Shown: piece after piece, positions 49,504 through 61,767 of the stretch
Layout of the letters: every line of letters starts with the position of its first letter
How positions within the stretch are numbered: position 1 is the first letter of the stretch
Source of the DNA: Neelides folsomi
Lineage: Eukaryota > Arthropoda > Collembola > Neelipleona > Neelidae
Direction: 5' to 3'
Assembly: GCA_034687125.1 (NCBI GenBank)
Contig: JAQGBZ010000052.1
Location: 124,001-188,000, forward strand
Length of the DNA stretch: 64,000 nucleotides
The notes under the pieces: generated by a model
What the model was told of the DNA's origin: nothing
Databases searched by the model: none
The model's input: the letters and a program-made list of their open reading frames with translations, nothing else
Program-made: the position numbers and the translations under genes

Positions 49504-52500
49504 ATGGTTATTGAACAAAAGTTCAAAGAGGGAGAGGAGCCCGACCCGACCCAATATCTTTTTGTTACTCTTGAGGACAAGCGAATTGACCAGAACAAGC
49601 CATACGATGGTAAGAAATCCTGTTGGATCCCCGACGAGAAAGATGGCTTCGTCGTTGGAGAGATCAGAGGGGTCAAGGGGGATTTTACAACTGTGCTTCA
49701 TCCGGATGGAAGCGTGAGCGAACACTTTTACTATTATTAAAAAACAGTCGATTTATTTAGTTAGATGGTGTTTTTTGATTTGAGACAAATAATTTTTAAT
49801 ATAATGTATTTCAAGGAAAAACAATTCAAGAACGCTATCGTTGGTCAAGTCAATCCACCAAAATATGAGAAAACTGAGGATATGTCAAGTTTGACTTATT
49901 TGAACGATGCTTCTGTTCTCCACAACTTGAAGCAACGTTACTACAAACAGCTCATTTATGTAAAATTACAAAAAATTACAATTTTTATTCTAGTTTAACA
50001 AAGTGTGAAAAAATATTAAATTTAATAATCTTAATTATTGTTTAATTTCTTTTTGAATAGACCTACTCTGGGCTTTTCTGTATCGCCATCAATCCGTACA
50101 AACGTTACCCGATTTACACCCAAAGGGCCATGAAGATTTACAATGGACGGCGAAGGAATGAAGTTCCGCCACACATCTTTGCCATTGCTGAGGGAGCATA
50201 CCAAAACATGATGACTGGAAATGAGAATCAGTCAATTTTGATCACTGGTGAGTCTGGTGCCGGGAAAACGGAAAACACGAAAAAGGTCATTGCGTACTTT
50301 GCATCTGTCGGTGCATCATCGAAGAAATCTGAAGTGAAAAAGGTATGTCTTATTAAATATTTAAATACTGACATTGAGCAATAAACCCTTTCGAGCAACA
50401 AGTATGTAATAACCATAGTTTATTTATTTTATTAATATTTTGTTTTTTAAAATCGCAAATGGATTTAGAACGAAAATATTTGTTTTTATTTAGCAATCTC
50501 TTGAAGATCAAATTGTACAAACAAATCCAGTACTTGAAGCTTTTGGAAATGCAAAGACAACCCGTAATGATAACTCTTCTCGTTTCGTAAGTTCAATACA
50601 ATTTCTTTCTCGATTTAAGTTTTTTAAGATTTGTAATGTTTTTAATTGTTATAAGTTTATAAATATTGCAATATTCTTTTATAATATAATGTTAATGTTG
50701 AATAATATTTATTAAATTTTAGGGTAAATTCATCAGAATTCACTTTGGCCAGTCAGGAAAACTTGCTGGAGCTGATATCGAAACTTGTAATTTTGATTAA
50801 TTTTTTCAATACATAATTGATTTTATGCGAATATTTTTTGGAATTTTGGTCAATTTTCCTTTTGTGATTTAAGATTTGCTTGAGAAAGCTCGTGTCATTT
50901 CCCAACAACCTCTTGAAAGATCTTACCACATCTTTTACCAACTCATGACTGGAAAGGTTCCCGGCATTAAAGGTTAATAATAAATACTTATTACTCAAAT
51001 AAAATAAAAATTATTGATAAATTATTTCACATTTCTAAAAATTTGAATAAAATTTTTACAATTTGTAAAATTAAAATATCTTTACTAGTAATAGAAATTA
51101 GCTCGATACTTCATGCTAATTTTTAATTTTTTTTTACAGAAACGTGCCTTTTGAGTAACGATATTTACGACTACCATTTCGTGTCCCAAGGGAAGATCAC
51201 CGTCCCTTCCATTGATGACCCCGAGGAGTTGGTGATGACCCACGAGGCTTTTGAAATCCTTGGGTTCTCCGCCGAATGCAGAGACAACATTTACAAGATC
51301 ACGGCTGCTGTCATGCACATGAGTGGAATGAAGTTCAAGGGAAAGGAACAGGCCGAGTCTGATGGAACTGCTGTAAGACTTTTCATTTTTCTTAATTAAA
51401 CTTAGTCAGTCAATTACATATATTAGCTTTATAAGCTTTATTTTATGAACTCAATTAATTAAAATACAATAAAATATGAAATGCTTTTAGGAAGGTGAAC
51501 GAGTCGGTAAAATGTTGGGATGTGATGGTGAATTGTTGTACAAGAACTTCACCTCGCCCAAAATCAAGGTCGGAACGGAATTCGTCACCAAGGGTCAAAA
51601 CCCTGCTCAGGTATGAATTAATACTTACTATGCATCATTAAATTTAAAATCTTATAAAAGCAATTCCCTGATTATATATTAAAATTTTAATTAATTAATT
51701 TAAATGGTTTTTCCTAGTGCTCTTACACTGTTGGTGCTATGGCCAAAGCCATATTCGATCGTCTCTTTAAATACTTGGTCAAGAAGTGTAACGAGACTTT
51801 GGACACTCAACAAAAACGAGTTCATTTTGCTGGTGTGTTGGATATTGCTGGATTTGAAATCTTTGACGTAAGATTTGATGAAATAAAGCAATGTTTATTT
51901 ATTCTAACAAATACTTGTTATTTTAATTTAAAAGGCGCAGGCGGAGACCGATCTTTAAATTTATTATAAAAATCATTTAATTTGATTATCTTTAAAACAG
52001 TTCAACGGATTTGAACAACTTTGCATTAACTTCACCAACGAGAAGCTCCAGCAATTTTTCAACCATCACATGTTCGTACTCGAGCAGGAAGAATACAAGC
52101 GTGAAGGTCTTGATTGGGTCTTTGAGGATTTCGGTATGGATTTGCAAGCTTGCATTGACTTGATGGAAAAGCCCATGGGAATTTTCTCCATCTTGGAAGA
52201 ACAGTCCCTCTTCCCAAAAGCCACCGATCAAACCTTTGATGAAATGTTGAAAAATAATCATTTGGGCAAATCTACTATTTTCATCAAGCCAAAGCCGCCA
52301 AAGGCTGGACAAAAAGAAGCTCACTTTGCTTGTTGTCACTACGCTGGAATTGTAATTTATTCATTTTAAACGAACAACATCTCGATGAATATATATATGT
52401 ATTTAAATTCACCCATTAATTTATTTAAAAACTTAAAATAATAAAATTAGGTGCCTTACAACATTGGAGGTTGGTTGGAGAAGAACAAGGATCCTTTGAA

Positions 52501-55500
52501 CGACACCGTGGTGGATCAATTCAAAAAGGGTTCTAACAAACTCTGTGTGGAAATCTTCGCTGACCACGCAGGTCAATCGGCCCCACCGGCCGAGGCCAAG
52601 GGTGAGAATGGGGGCGGTTAACGTGGGCGGGTTTATATTTTATTTATTACGGGAGTGCCTTGGGAAGAACACTCTCCTATGGATGTGACCTCTTTTAGGT
52701 GGGAAGCAGAAGAAAGGATCTGGCTTCATCACTGTCTCAAACGCCTACAGGGTTACCCTTTCCTTCCCTTTTAAATTTCGTGGGGTCCTTTGTAAAAGCC
52801 TAAATACGGCCAACTTGTCCTTGAAACGTACGTCTCATATGCCCATCTATATGACTGGACACAACTTGCCTACCCTTTTTTTATTTTTATTTTAGAAAAT
52901 GCTTGTTATTATGATTTCAATTTATATACATAAAATATACTTTATATATTTATAAATATAAAGTTTAGATATTTTTTAAAAAATATTTAGATTTATAGTT
53001 TACTTATAGATATCATGTATCTGATTATCAGGTATAAATTATTGTTGTTTTCATATTTGTTGTGTTAAATCAATCAAGTTTTGCATCAAATGTCTTTTGT
53101 TGTGTATGATTATGATTTTTATATGTCGGTTTTGTAGTCTTTTTTTATAATTTGCACTCAATTATATTTTTACATGTATTTTGATAGAATTTTTGAAGTT
53201 TTAGAGTTTTCATGCATTATGTGTCTTTGTGTCAATAGTCAAAATAGAAATATAGAAAATAGAATTTAAACATTGAATAGGCTGTTAATAACTTTAGTTT
53301 AAAATTACAGGAGCAGTTGAACAATTTGATGACAACTTTGAAGGCAACTCATCCTCATTTCATCCGTTGCATCATCCCCAACGAAGTGAAAACTCCAGGT
53401 AAATAATTTAATTATAATTAATTTTTTAATTGCAAAATTACAAATTAAATATAGTTCATTCGAATAGAAACATTAGAAAAAAAATACAATGACCGATTTA
53501 TGTATTTTGAATATAAGGTCTCATCGACTCTGGCCTTGTGATGCATCAGTTGACTTGCAATGGTGTGCTGGAAGGTATTCGTATTTGCCGAAAAGGTTTC
53601 CCCAACAGAATTATTTACTCGGACTTCCGACAACGTTACACCATTTTGGCTTCTCGGGAAATGAACGCCCAGAAAAACGATCACAAAATGACCCAAGCTT
53701 GTTTCGACGCTGTGAAGCTTGACAAGGAAAAGTACAGACTTGGGCACACGAAAGTATTCTTCAAAGCTGGAGCTCTCGGAGAGCTTGAGGAAATTCGTGA
53801 CGATCGCGTCACTTCTCTTACCACGTGGCTTCAAGCCAAAATCCGATGGTTCAACACTTACAAAATCTATTATGGACTCAAACAACAAAGGTAATGGAAA
53901 TAATAGTAATTATGTACAATATAATTAAATTAGTAATCACGATTAACAGGTTTGTATTTATTTTTTTATTTTAGACTCGCTTTGGAAGTTATTCAGAGAA
54001 GCTTGCGTTCGTATGTTCGCCTTCGTTGCTGGCCATGGCAGAAATTGTGGAAGATCATTAAGCCTAAACTTAATGTTTCTCGAGTGGAAGATGAAATTAA
54101 GGTGAGAAATTATCATTATTAAAAAAACTTAAATATTGTATTGTAAGTGTATAATGGACTTAATAAAAGCGACTGAATAATTTTATAATATTGTAATTAT
54201 TTTTGTAGAAATTCACAGATAAAATTGCGGAAGCAGATACTGCCAGGGCTGCTGAAGAGAAATTGAGAAAAGAAGCCGAAACAAAATTCAAGGCTTTGGA
54301 CAAAGAAAAGCAAGATCTCGTGGCTCAACTTGACATGTGCAAAGACGGAGCTTCGTCAATGAACGACAAATTGAGCAAATTGTCACAACAGAAAAAGGAT
54401 AATGAGAATTCTTTGAATGTAAGTTTTTATCTTGGGTTGAAGATATGGATCTAATAGTATTCATTCTTATTTATGATTATTATAATTTAAATCATTGTAA
54501 TTTTTAGGAACTTCAATCTCGTTTGAGCAACGAAGAAGATGCCAGAAATCAACTCCAACAACAAAAGAGGAAACAAGAACAAGAGCAAAAAGCACTTGAA
54601 GGAGACATGAAAGAAATGAGTGAATCACTCGAACGATCAGAAGCCGAACGTCAATCCAAAGAAGCCGTGATTCGAAATCTCCATGATGAAATTTCCCACC
54701 AAGAAGAACTCGTCCACAAACTCGTGAAGGAAAAGAAAGCTTCACAGGAAATGAACCAAAAGACCGCTGAAGATCTTCAAGCCCAAGAAGACAAATTGAA
54801 CCATTTGAACAAAATCAAAGCCAAACATGAACGTGCTTTGGATGAAATTGAAGACAATTTGGAAAGAGAAAAGAAAGTTCGTGGAGATATTGAAAAGGGG
54901 AAGAGGAAGCTCGAAGGAGATTTGAAATTGACCCAAGAAGCTGTCGGAGAACTCGAAAGGAACCACAAAGAACTTGAACAAGGGATCCAGCGAAAAGACA
55001 AAGAACTCGGATCTCTCACTGCCAAATTTGATGAGGAAAAAAGCTTAGTTGGAAAACTCCAGAGGCAAATTAAGGAACTTCAAGCTCGAATTGAAGAATT
55101 GGGTGATGAGTTTGAAGAAGAACGAAATGCCCGGGCAAGAGCTGAAAAAGCCCGATCGGACCTTGCAAGAGATCTTGGTGAATTAGGAGCCAGACTTGAA
55201 GAAGCTGGAGGCTCCACTTCTAACCAAATCAATTTGAACAAGAAGCGAGAGGCAGAATTGGCAAAATTGCGATCAGTGGTTGAAGAAGCCAATGTGAGCC
55301 ATGAAGCTTCAATGGCTTCACTTAGGAAGAAACACAACGACGCTGTGACGGAAATGTCGGAACAAATCGACAATCTTAATAAAATCAAAGCCAAGTAATT
55401 TGTCAATTCATTTTAAATTAAATAATCATTTTGTTACAAATCTTTATTTAATTTACAGCTTTCTAATCCTTCCGAAAAAATTTAAATATACAAAAATCCA

Positions 55501-58307
55501 TACACAATTTGATTGTAGCTTTTAATCTATTGTATTACATATGATATTAATTTAATTTTCGATATTAAATTAGAGCGGAAAAAGATCGGGCTTCTGGAGC
55601 AAGTGAATTGACCGACTTGAAGGCTTCCATGGACCATTTGGCCCAAGAAAAAGCCGGGCAAGAGAAATTCGGCAAGCATTTGCAACAACAAGTTGCCGAA
55701 ATGCAAGCGAAGTACGAAGATGCTTCAAGACAATTAGGTGACATGGACACAGCCAAGCTTAAGTTGGCCATTGACAACAATGACATGACCAGACAGCTCG
55801 AAGAGGCCGAGAGCCAATTGAGCGTTTTGAACAAATTGAAGGTTTCTCTCTCGACGCAGCTTGAGGATACTCGAAGGCTCGCCGATGAAGAGTCTCGTGA
55901 ACGGGCAACGCTTCAAGGAAAGTTCCGCAACGTCGAGCACGATCTCGACCATTTGCGAGAGCAACTTGACGAGTCTGCCGAAGGGAAAAGCGAAATTCTC
56001 CGCCAAATTTCAAAGGCAAATGGAGAGGCTCAACTCTGGAAGGCCAAGTATGAGTCAGAGGGATTGACCCGCACGGAGGAATTGGAAGAAGCTAAGAGGA
56101 AACTCCAAGCTCGATTGATGGAAGCTGAAGAAACCATTGAAGCTTTGAGCACGAAGAGCGGAACTCTTGAGAAAGGAAACCAACGACTCAACTCCAATTT
56201 GGACCAAATGGCCAATGAAGTTGAAAAGGCCCGTGTCATTGCAGGCCAAGGAGAGAAAAAACAAAAGTACTTTGACAAAATCATCAATGAATGGAAATTG
56301 AAGGTTGAGGATTTGCAAGCTGAAGTTGATGCCAGTGGAAAGGAAGCCAGGAATTATTCAACAGAATTGTTCAGAACGAAGGCTCTTTATGAAGAAATCC
56401 AAGAGATTTTGTCTTCAGTGAAGAGAGAAAATAAGAACTTGGTGGATGAGATCAAAGACCTTATTGAACAAATTGGAGAAGGAAGCCGAAATGTTCACGA
56501 GATTGAGAAGCAGAGGAAGAGACTTGAAGTGGAGAAGGAAGAATTGCAATCTGCTTTGGAAGGAGCTGAAGTTGCTCTTGAACAAGAAGAAAACAAAGTC
56601 CTTAGAACTCAATTGGAACTTTCTCAAGTCCGGCAAGAAATTGATCGAAGGTAATGAACCAATAATTTGAATGTAACTTTTATTTTTAATGTTTAATTGT
56701 AATTTAATAATTAAATTTTTTTTATTTTTCGACTTATTTAGACTTGGAGAGAAAGAAGAGGAGTTTGAGAACACACGTCGCAACCATCACCGAGCCCTTG
56801 AATCAATGCAAGCCAGCATGGAAGCCGAGGCGAAGGGCAAGGCTGAAGCTATCAGAATGAAGAAATGCCTTGAATCAACAATCAACGAACTCGAAATCGG
56901 GCTCGACCATTCAAACAAAGCCAATGCCGAGGCTCAGAAGTCTATCAAGAAATATCTCATTACTATCAAAGAAACCCAAACGACACTCGAGGAGGAAACT
57001 CGTGCACGTGAAGAAGCTCGTGAACAGGTAAAAACATTTGATTTTTAATATGTGGTTATCTTATTTTAATCATATTGGTATTGAATTGGTCATTATTCAT
57101 TATAAATATGAATTTTTTACTAAAGATTATAATGATTTTTTCTGATTTTAAATAGCTTGGAATTGCCGATCGTAAAGCCAACGCCCGTGCATGTGAATTG
57201 GAAGAATCAAGAGGACTTTTGGAACAAGCAGACCGAGCAAGAAGACAAGCAGATTGTGACCTCCAGTCAGCCCACGAACAACTCAACGACCTCCACATTC
57301 AAACTGGAAACTTGGCCAATACAAAGAGGAAAATCGAAACGGAAATTGCAACAATCCATGTAAAATTTTATTTTTTCACTTTATTATTCATTAACTTTAT
57401 GAAATACCCATATTAGATATATTTAACCCATGGCTGATGAATATTTTACTAATTAATGTAATGTAATTCCAATTTTATTTCTTTAGACTGATCTTGAAGA
57501 AATCCTCAACGAGGCCAAGAACTCAGAAGAGAAAGCTAAGAAAGCAATGGTCGATGCTTCCCGACTTGCCGATGAACTCCGCGTTGAACAAGAACACACC
57601 CAAAACCAAGAAAAGGCCAGGAAAGCTATGGAAAACCAACTCAAAGACCTCTCAGCTCGTTTGGACGAGGCCGAGAACAATTCTTTGAAGGGAGGACGAA
57701 AGGCCATCATGAAGCTCGAAGACCGGGTCAAAGGGCTTGAACAAGAACTGGACGGAGAACAACGAAGGACAGCCGATGCCCAAAAGAACCTCCGTAAGGG
57801 CGACCGCCGGGTGAAAGAACTCATCTTCCAAATGGAGGAAGATCGGAAGAACCAAGAAAGAATGCAGGACCTTGCTGACAAACTCAATCAAAAGATCAAA
57901 ACATACAAATCCCAGATTGAAGAAGCCGTAAGTTTCATTTTTAAATAGTTTAATTATTATCATTTTATTCTAGGTGTAATTAGTACTATTATCCCTCCTA
58001 AGCGGATCATTAAAATGATTTTAATTGTTTAGGAGGAAATTGCTGCATTGAACTTGGCCAAGTTCCGCAAAGCTCAATGCGAGCTCGAAGAGGCAGACGA
58101 ACGTGCAGAGATGGCCGACCAAGTTATTTCGAAAGTCAGAGCTCGTGCCTCTGCACCTCCCCCACAATTACAGGTAAACGATCAAAACACTTTTGGACCA
58201 TTGACCCATTGATGATAATTGTAATTAAGTATATTAGCCTACCTATATTTAATTATTCAACTAATGATGGATGAAAATTACAATTGACTTTTTTTTTCTA
58301 GTTTTAA
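49504..58307 (+). CDS. Mhc: Muscle myosin heavy chain (class II)
   Basis: Coding exons: 49504-49713, 49816-49959, 50061-50342, 50494-50586, 50723-50786, 50874-50972, 51140-51372, 51491-51610, 51718-51867, 52001-52351, 52451-52601, 52699-52751, 53311-53398, 53518-53890, 53975-54101, 54209-54418, 54508-55394, 55574-56650, 56742-57027, 57156-57359, 57487-57927, 58033-58173, 58302-58307. Phases all agree; the product is 1929 residues. The motor has P-loop GESGAGKT (about 181-188), switch [10 protein letters not shown], switch II DIAGFE, actin-binding loop 2 (GGKQKKGSG) and SH1/SH2 ([14 protein letters not shown]). One light-chain-binding neck follows, then the LMM/S2 coiled-coil rod with heptads to the end. 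It forms sarcomeric thick filaments. Unlike Drosophila Mhc, no duplicated alternative exons occur in its introns. The last exon codes one residue (Phe) and the stop; reading through the last intron would instead add 13 residues. Confidence 0.97.
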
Positions 58308-58824
58308 CAAGGATGGCATTGAGAAGTGAAGGATGGCTTCAAATTTTACCCTAAACGACCCCTTATTTGTGTAGAAGAAATAAAATCATTTACCACGCTG
58401 AAAGTTCAATTAATTTATTATTTAATCATGAAATAGCAAAATATAGTAGAAAACAGAGAAAACATAGAAATAATTATTGAATTCAATTCAATAATTATTA
58501 AAATAATTAATATTGAAAAATCAAATACTTAATAGAAAAATAAAAAAACGGATCAAATCATAAATAGAGATAAATTCATTTTAAGTTTGTATACAAAATT
58601 CTGGATAATCAAATTGCATAATGTACATAATGACAATACATTATTTACAGTTAATTTAAAAGCTAGATCAAAATCATAGCTAATTAGAAAGGTAGTTAGA
58701 AATTAAATACTCCAATAGAGTAAAAATTAATTCAATTATGATATACCTACACAGGTAAAACGTAGAATAAAAATTAATTAATAATTAATTTGATAGTGAA
58801 AATTGACCTTAATTAACAAATTGA

Positions 58825-59504
58825 TCAAAACTCCACATCAGGATCATCCGATTCCTCTTCTTCAGATATTTCAGGCAACTCTTCAATTGTCTCGATTTGC
58901 TTCACTACTGGCAAACCAAATTGGTCGAATTCTTCATCACTTCCAACGGCTTCTTCCTCGCCCTCTATACCCTGACTCTTCATATTAATCCACTTGTTCT
59001 GTTCCCGAATGTAAATCGGCGTATTTTTAATCAGTTCCAAATGGCGAACGTAGGAGTCGAACGAATCTGTGTAATATTTTTCATCCGAAGAGTCCTTCTT
59101 GACAAATTGGATCCGTTCCTCCATGAAGGAAATAATCTCCTGTGGACGATTCTCGCGAAGATTCGGTCCACAAATAAGGCCCACACTGTCATCAACCATC
59201 CTCACGAAATAATGACAAATGTCGTTGAATAAGCAAACCTCTTCGATTGATTTGAATTTCTTCATTACTTCTTGTTGGAACGGAGAACTTTCCGTACAGC
59301 AGTTGTAAATAACTCCAGCCTTCAGTCTCAGCTCGGGCTTAATCCCTGAAAACAAGTTTGAAATTAGAAATTTTATAATAATTAATTATGAAATCTCTAA
59401 AATTACTTTCTAAATTATGATTGAGATTTACAGATATAAAAGCGGAATTAAAATACCTGAGGACTTTTAATAATTATTTACTTACCAACGTCGTTCTTAA
59501 GCAT
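58825..59504 (-). CDS. Unrecognised 179-residue protein with acidic C-terminus
   Basis: Two exons, 59504-59486 (MLKNDV plus one base) and 59345-58825, join in phase 1. The first 125 residues look globular and well mixed, with a cysteine pair (VIYNCCTESS), conserved-looking VCLFNDICHYFVRMVDD and GLICGPNLRENRPQEI. The last 50 residues are Glu/Asp-rich with several short acidic runs and end SDDPDVEF. No signal peptide or membrane helix, so cytosolic or nuclear. I cannot place it in a family. It lies tail-to-tail with the myosin heavy chain, 517 bp between stops. A second possible first exon lies 170 bp upstream. Confidence 0.75.
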
Positions 59505-59671
59505 TGTTGTTGTTAGTTAAAGTTTGATCTAACGGGATTGGAAGTTATGTCAGATTCTTTGGATTCGGATCGGAGGGTTCTGTATGGGAGACTTGGAAAA
59601 AGAAGACTGACGAAATCGCACAATACAGAAGAAATTACGAAATTGTGAAAACGTATTTTTTATTATTTTAC

Positions 59672-59702
59672 CTTTGTTCGTTTTAGGCTTCCTCCTCGGC
59701 AT
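59672..59702 (-). other. Possible alternative first exon of the 58.8-59.5 kb gene
   Basis: ATG 59702 starts MPRRKPKTNK and one extra base, then a strong donor (AAAG-gtaaaat). It would splice in phase 1 to the exon at 59345, giving MPRRKPKTNKGIKPEL in place of MLKNDVGIKPEL. The basic start resembles a nuclear or nucleolar signal. It could equally belong to no gene. Confidence 0.35.
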
Positions 59703-60529
59703 GTTTAAAGTGAATCCGATCGGAGTCGAAACGATCGTTAGCAAAAAACAATTTTACAAGCTCTTTGAGCTTAATTATAGTCAAGTCCAAACTGTTACAA
59801 AGAAAGCAGGATGAAGAATGAATGATCAACCACCAAAATACCCAAGCCAAGCTTATCAAGAACAAACATGCGTGTCCTTATAATTTTTAATATTTTATAT
59901 TGGTAAATCCTAAATATAACGATTAGTATGGGTATAGGTATAGTGAATAGAATACGTAAATTATACATTTAGCATTTATCTATAATCAATCTAAAGAAAA
60001 AATTGATATATGTAGTATGTATAGACTGTGTATTAATATGACATATAATTGATTATAAAAGTAATATGAGGTTGATAACATGAAGAATTTAAATGTAATG
60101 AATGCATCAATTGTTAATAAAAAATCTTTTATTTTCTTTTCATTCGGAAATACATAAAAGTATAAACATTTAAATATAAATATAATTAATGATTTTATAA
60201 GCCAATGAATTGAACGAGGATTGGATAGTTGAAATCTTGAAATAGTTCACAGAGGTGTAAAAAAGTACTTTATGGTTAATTATACCAGAAGAGATTAAAC
60301 TTTTAATTGGGAAGGTTTATTACGGAACATTTTCCTTTTCAGACACATTAAATGAGAAAAATATTTCAATTTGATATAATCATAAATACAATATGCGTTC
60401 TTAAACTTTTAATAGTTTAATACCAGAAACAATTTCATTTTTTACAAAAGATTAAATGTTCCATTAAGCGTAGAGAAGAAATGAGCAAATGTAAACAGAA
60501 AACGCGTTTTACTTTAAATTAATAATACA
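59703..60529. other. AT-rich spacer
   Basis: No coding exon, RNA gene or repeat recognised. Confidence 0.4.
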
Positions 60530-61058
60530 CAGGGCGGTCTCAGGATTTGAAGAAGGGGGGTCCAAAATTTGTTAGTTATAAATAATGCATTATAATAGCT
60601 CCCGGTCCTTAATAGGTCCCGAGAAATTTTTTCCATAATTTAGATAAAAAATTCAACGGGACCATAGGTCGCGAGACATTTTTTTCCATATCTAGGAAGA
60701 TGTTTCAACTGGACCTTTAGGTCCCAATAATTTTTTTTCGTTTAGTTTTAAATATTTCAAAAGGACTTTTTATCGAGAGAAAAATTTATTCGATACTTCT
60801 ACGGGACCATTATTGTGTAATTCCATTTGGGATCGAGAAATATTTAAAACGTATTACCATTTCCATAGGGAAGCTAGGCCCCTAGAAAATGTTTTAAAGA
60901 TTACATTTAAAATCATTATTCTCAAATTCTCACTATCAAACAACACCTTAAGGTCTTAAGGTTTGCACCTATTTTTCAGTTATAACTAGATTATAATATC
61001 TACATCGTTTTCCAAAGTCATGGGGGGGTCCATGGACCCCCCTCTGGGACCGCCACTG
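60530..61058. mobile_element. Non-autonomous DNA transposon (hAT-like ends) with internal ~52-bp repeats
   Basis: The left end CAGGGCGGTCTCAGGATTTG and the right end, read inward, CAGTGGCGGTCCCAGAGGGG, are imperfect inverted repeats of the CAGTGGCGG type common in hAT miniature elements, followed on both sides by a GGGGGTCC block. No exact target duplication survives. Inside, 60604-60860, about four to five diverged copies of a roughly 52-bp unit begin GGGACC or close to it, each with a T-rich TTTTTTCC centre. There is no open reading frame of note. Confidence 0.6.
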
Positions 61059-61150
61059 CATGTATAGTAGTTCAGTATTAATGCAATTAACCAAAGTACA
61101 ATAATCACAAAATATAAATAACATCTCTGATATTGTTAAATATTTCAGTT

Positions 61151-61767
61151 TCATCTTGTTGGGGATGAAGAATCTTCAAGTGCAAGAGTCGCGACGTCTC
61201 CGCCGTCGTCATTCACGCTCGTTCCAACTGACTCTTCTGATTCTTGGCAAACAAATTACTCATTTAAATAAATTTAAATATTTTATTTTCAATTAATACT
61301 AATTACATAATTAACTATTTTTGAACTGCATAAATGATTAACTTTCGAATTTCAGTAAATGAATTACTTTCATTAGTTCAAGTTAATTATTGATTCGTTG
61401 ATATTTTAAGTTTTATATTAAATTTACCCGTTCTTGTTTCTGGTTTGGACCATGCAAATTTTTCATCAGTGTATGGGACTGGATCCGATGTGGGAACTTC
61501 AAAATCCAATATTGTTTGGTCCGTTGAAATCTCAGTCCTTGCCTCTAATCTATAGCTATCTTCCTCATCTTCAGTCGTTGACGTGGGCGTGACGAGATCC
61601 TCGACAAATTCAAGCGTATCGTTCCGAAAAGCCACCACGACAGGAGAATCTCCCGATTCCACCGCATCAAGATCTCTATAAGAATCTTGGAAATCTGAAA
61701 GCGCTGGTTTCCCAACCACAAATCCAACCATCACAAAAAGAATGCACAATTCTCTTAAACCCTTCAT
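61151..61767 (-). CDS. Small secreted acidic protein
   Basis: Two exons, 61767-61428 and 61242-61151, join in phase 1 to 143 residues. The start MKGLRELCILFVMVGFVVGKPAL is a textbook signal peptide (split basic start, hydrophobic core, small residue before cleavage near GKPA). The mature part is acidic, rich in Asp, Glu, Ser and Thr, has one NDT glycosylation site and no cysteine after the signal. I recognise no domain. The acceptor of exon 2 (GCCAAG) is weak; without splicing the frame runs on to a stop at 61387. A secreted or cuticular role is a guess. Confidence 0.65.
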
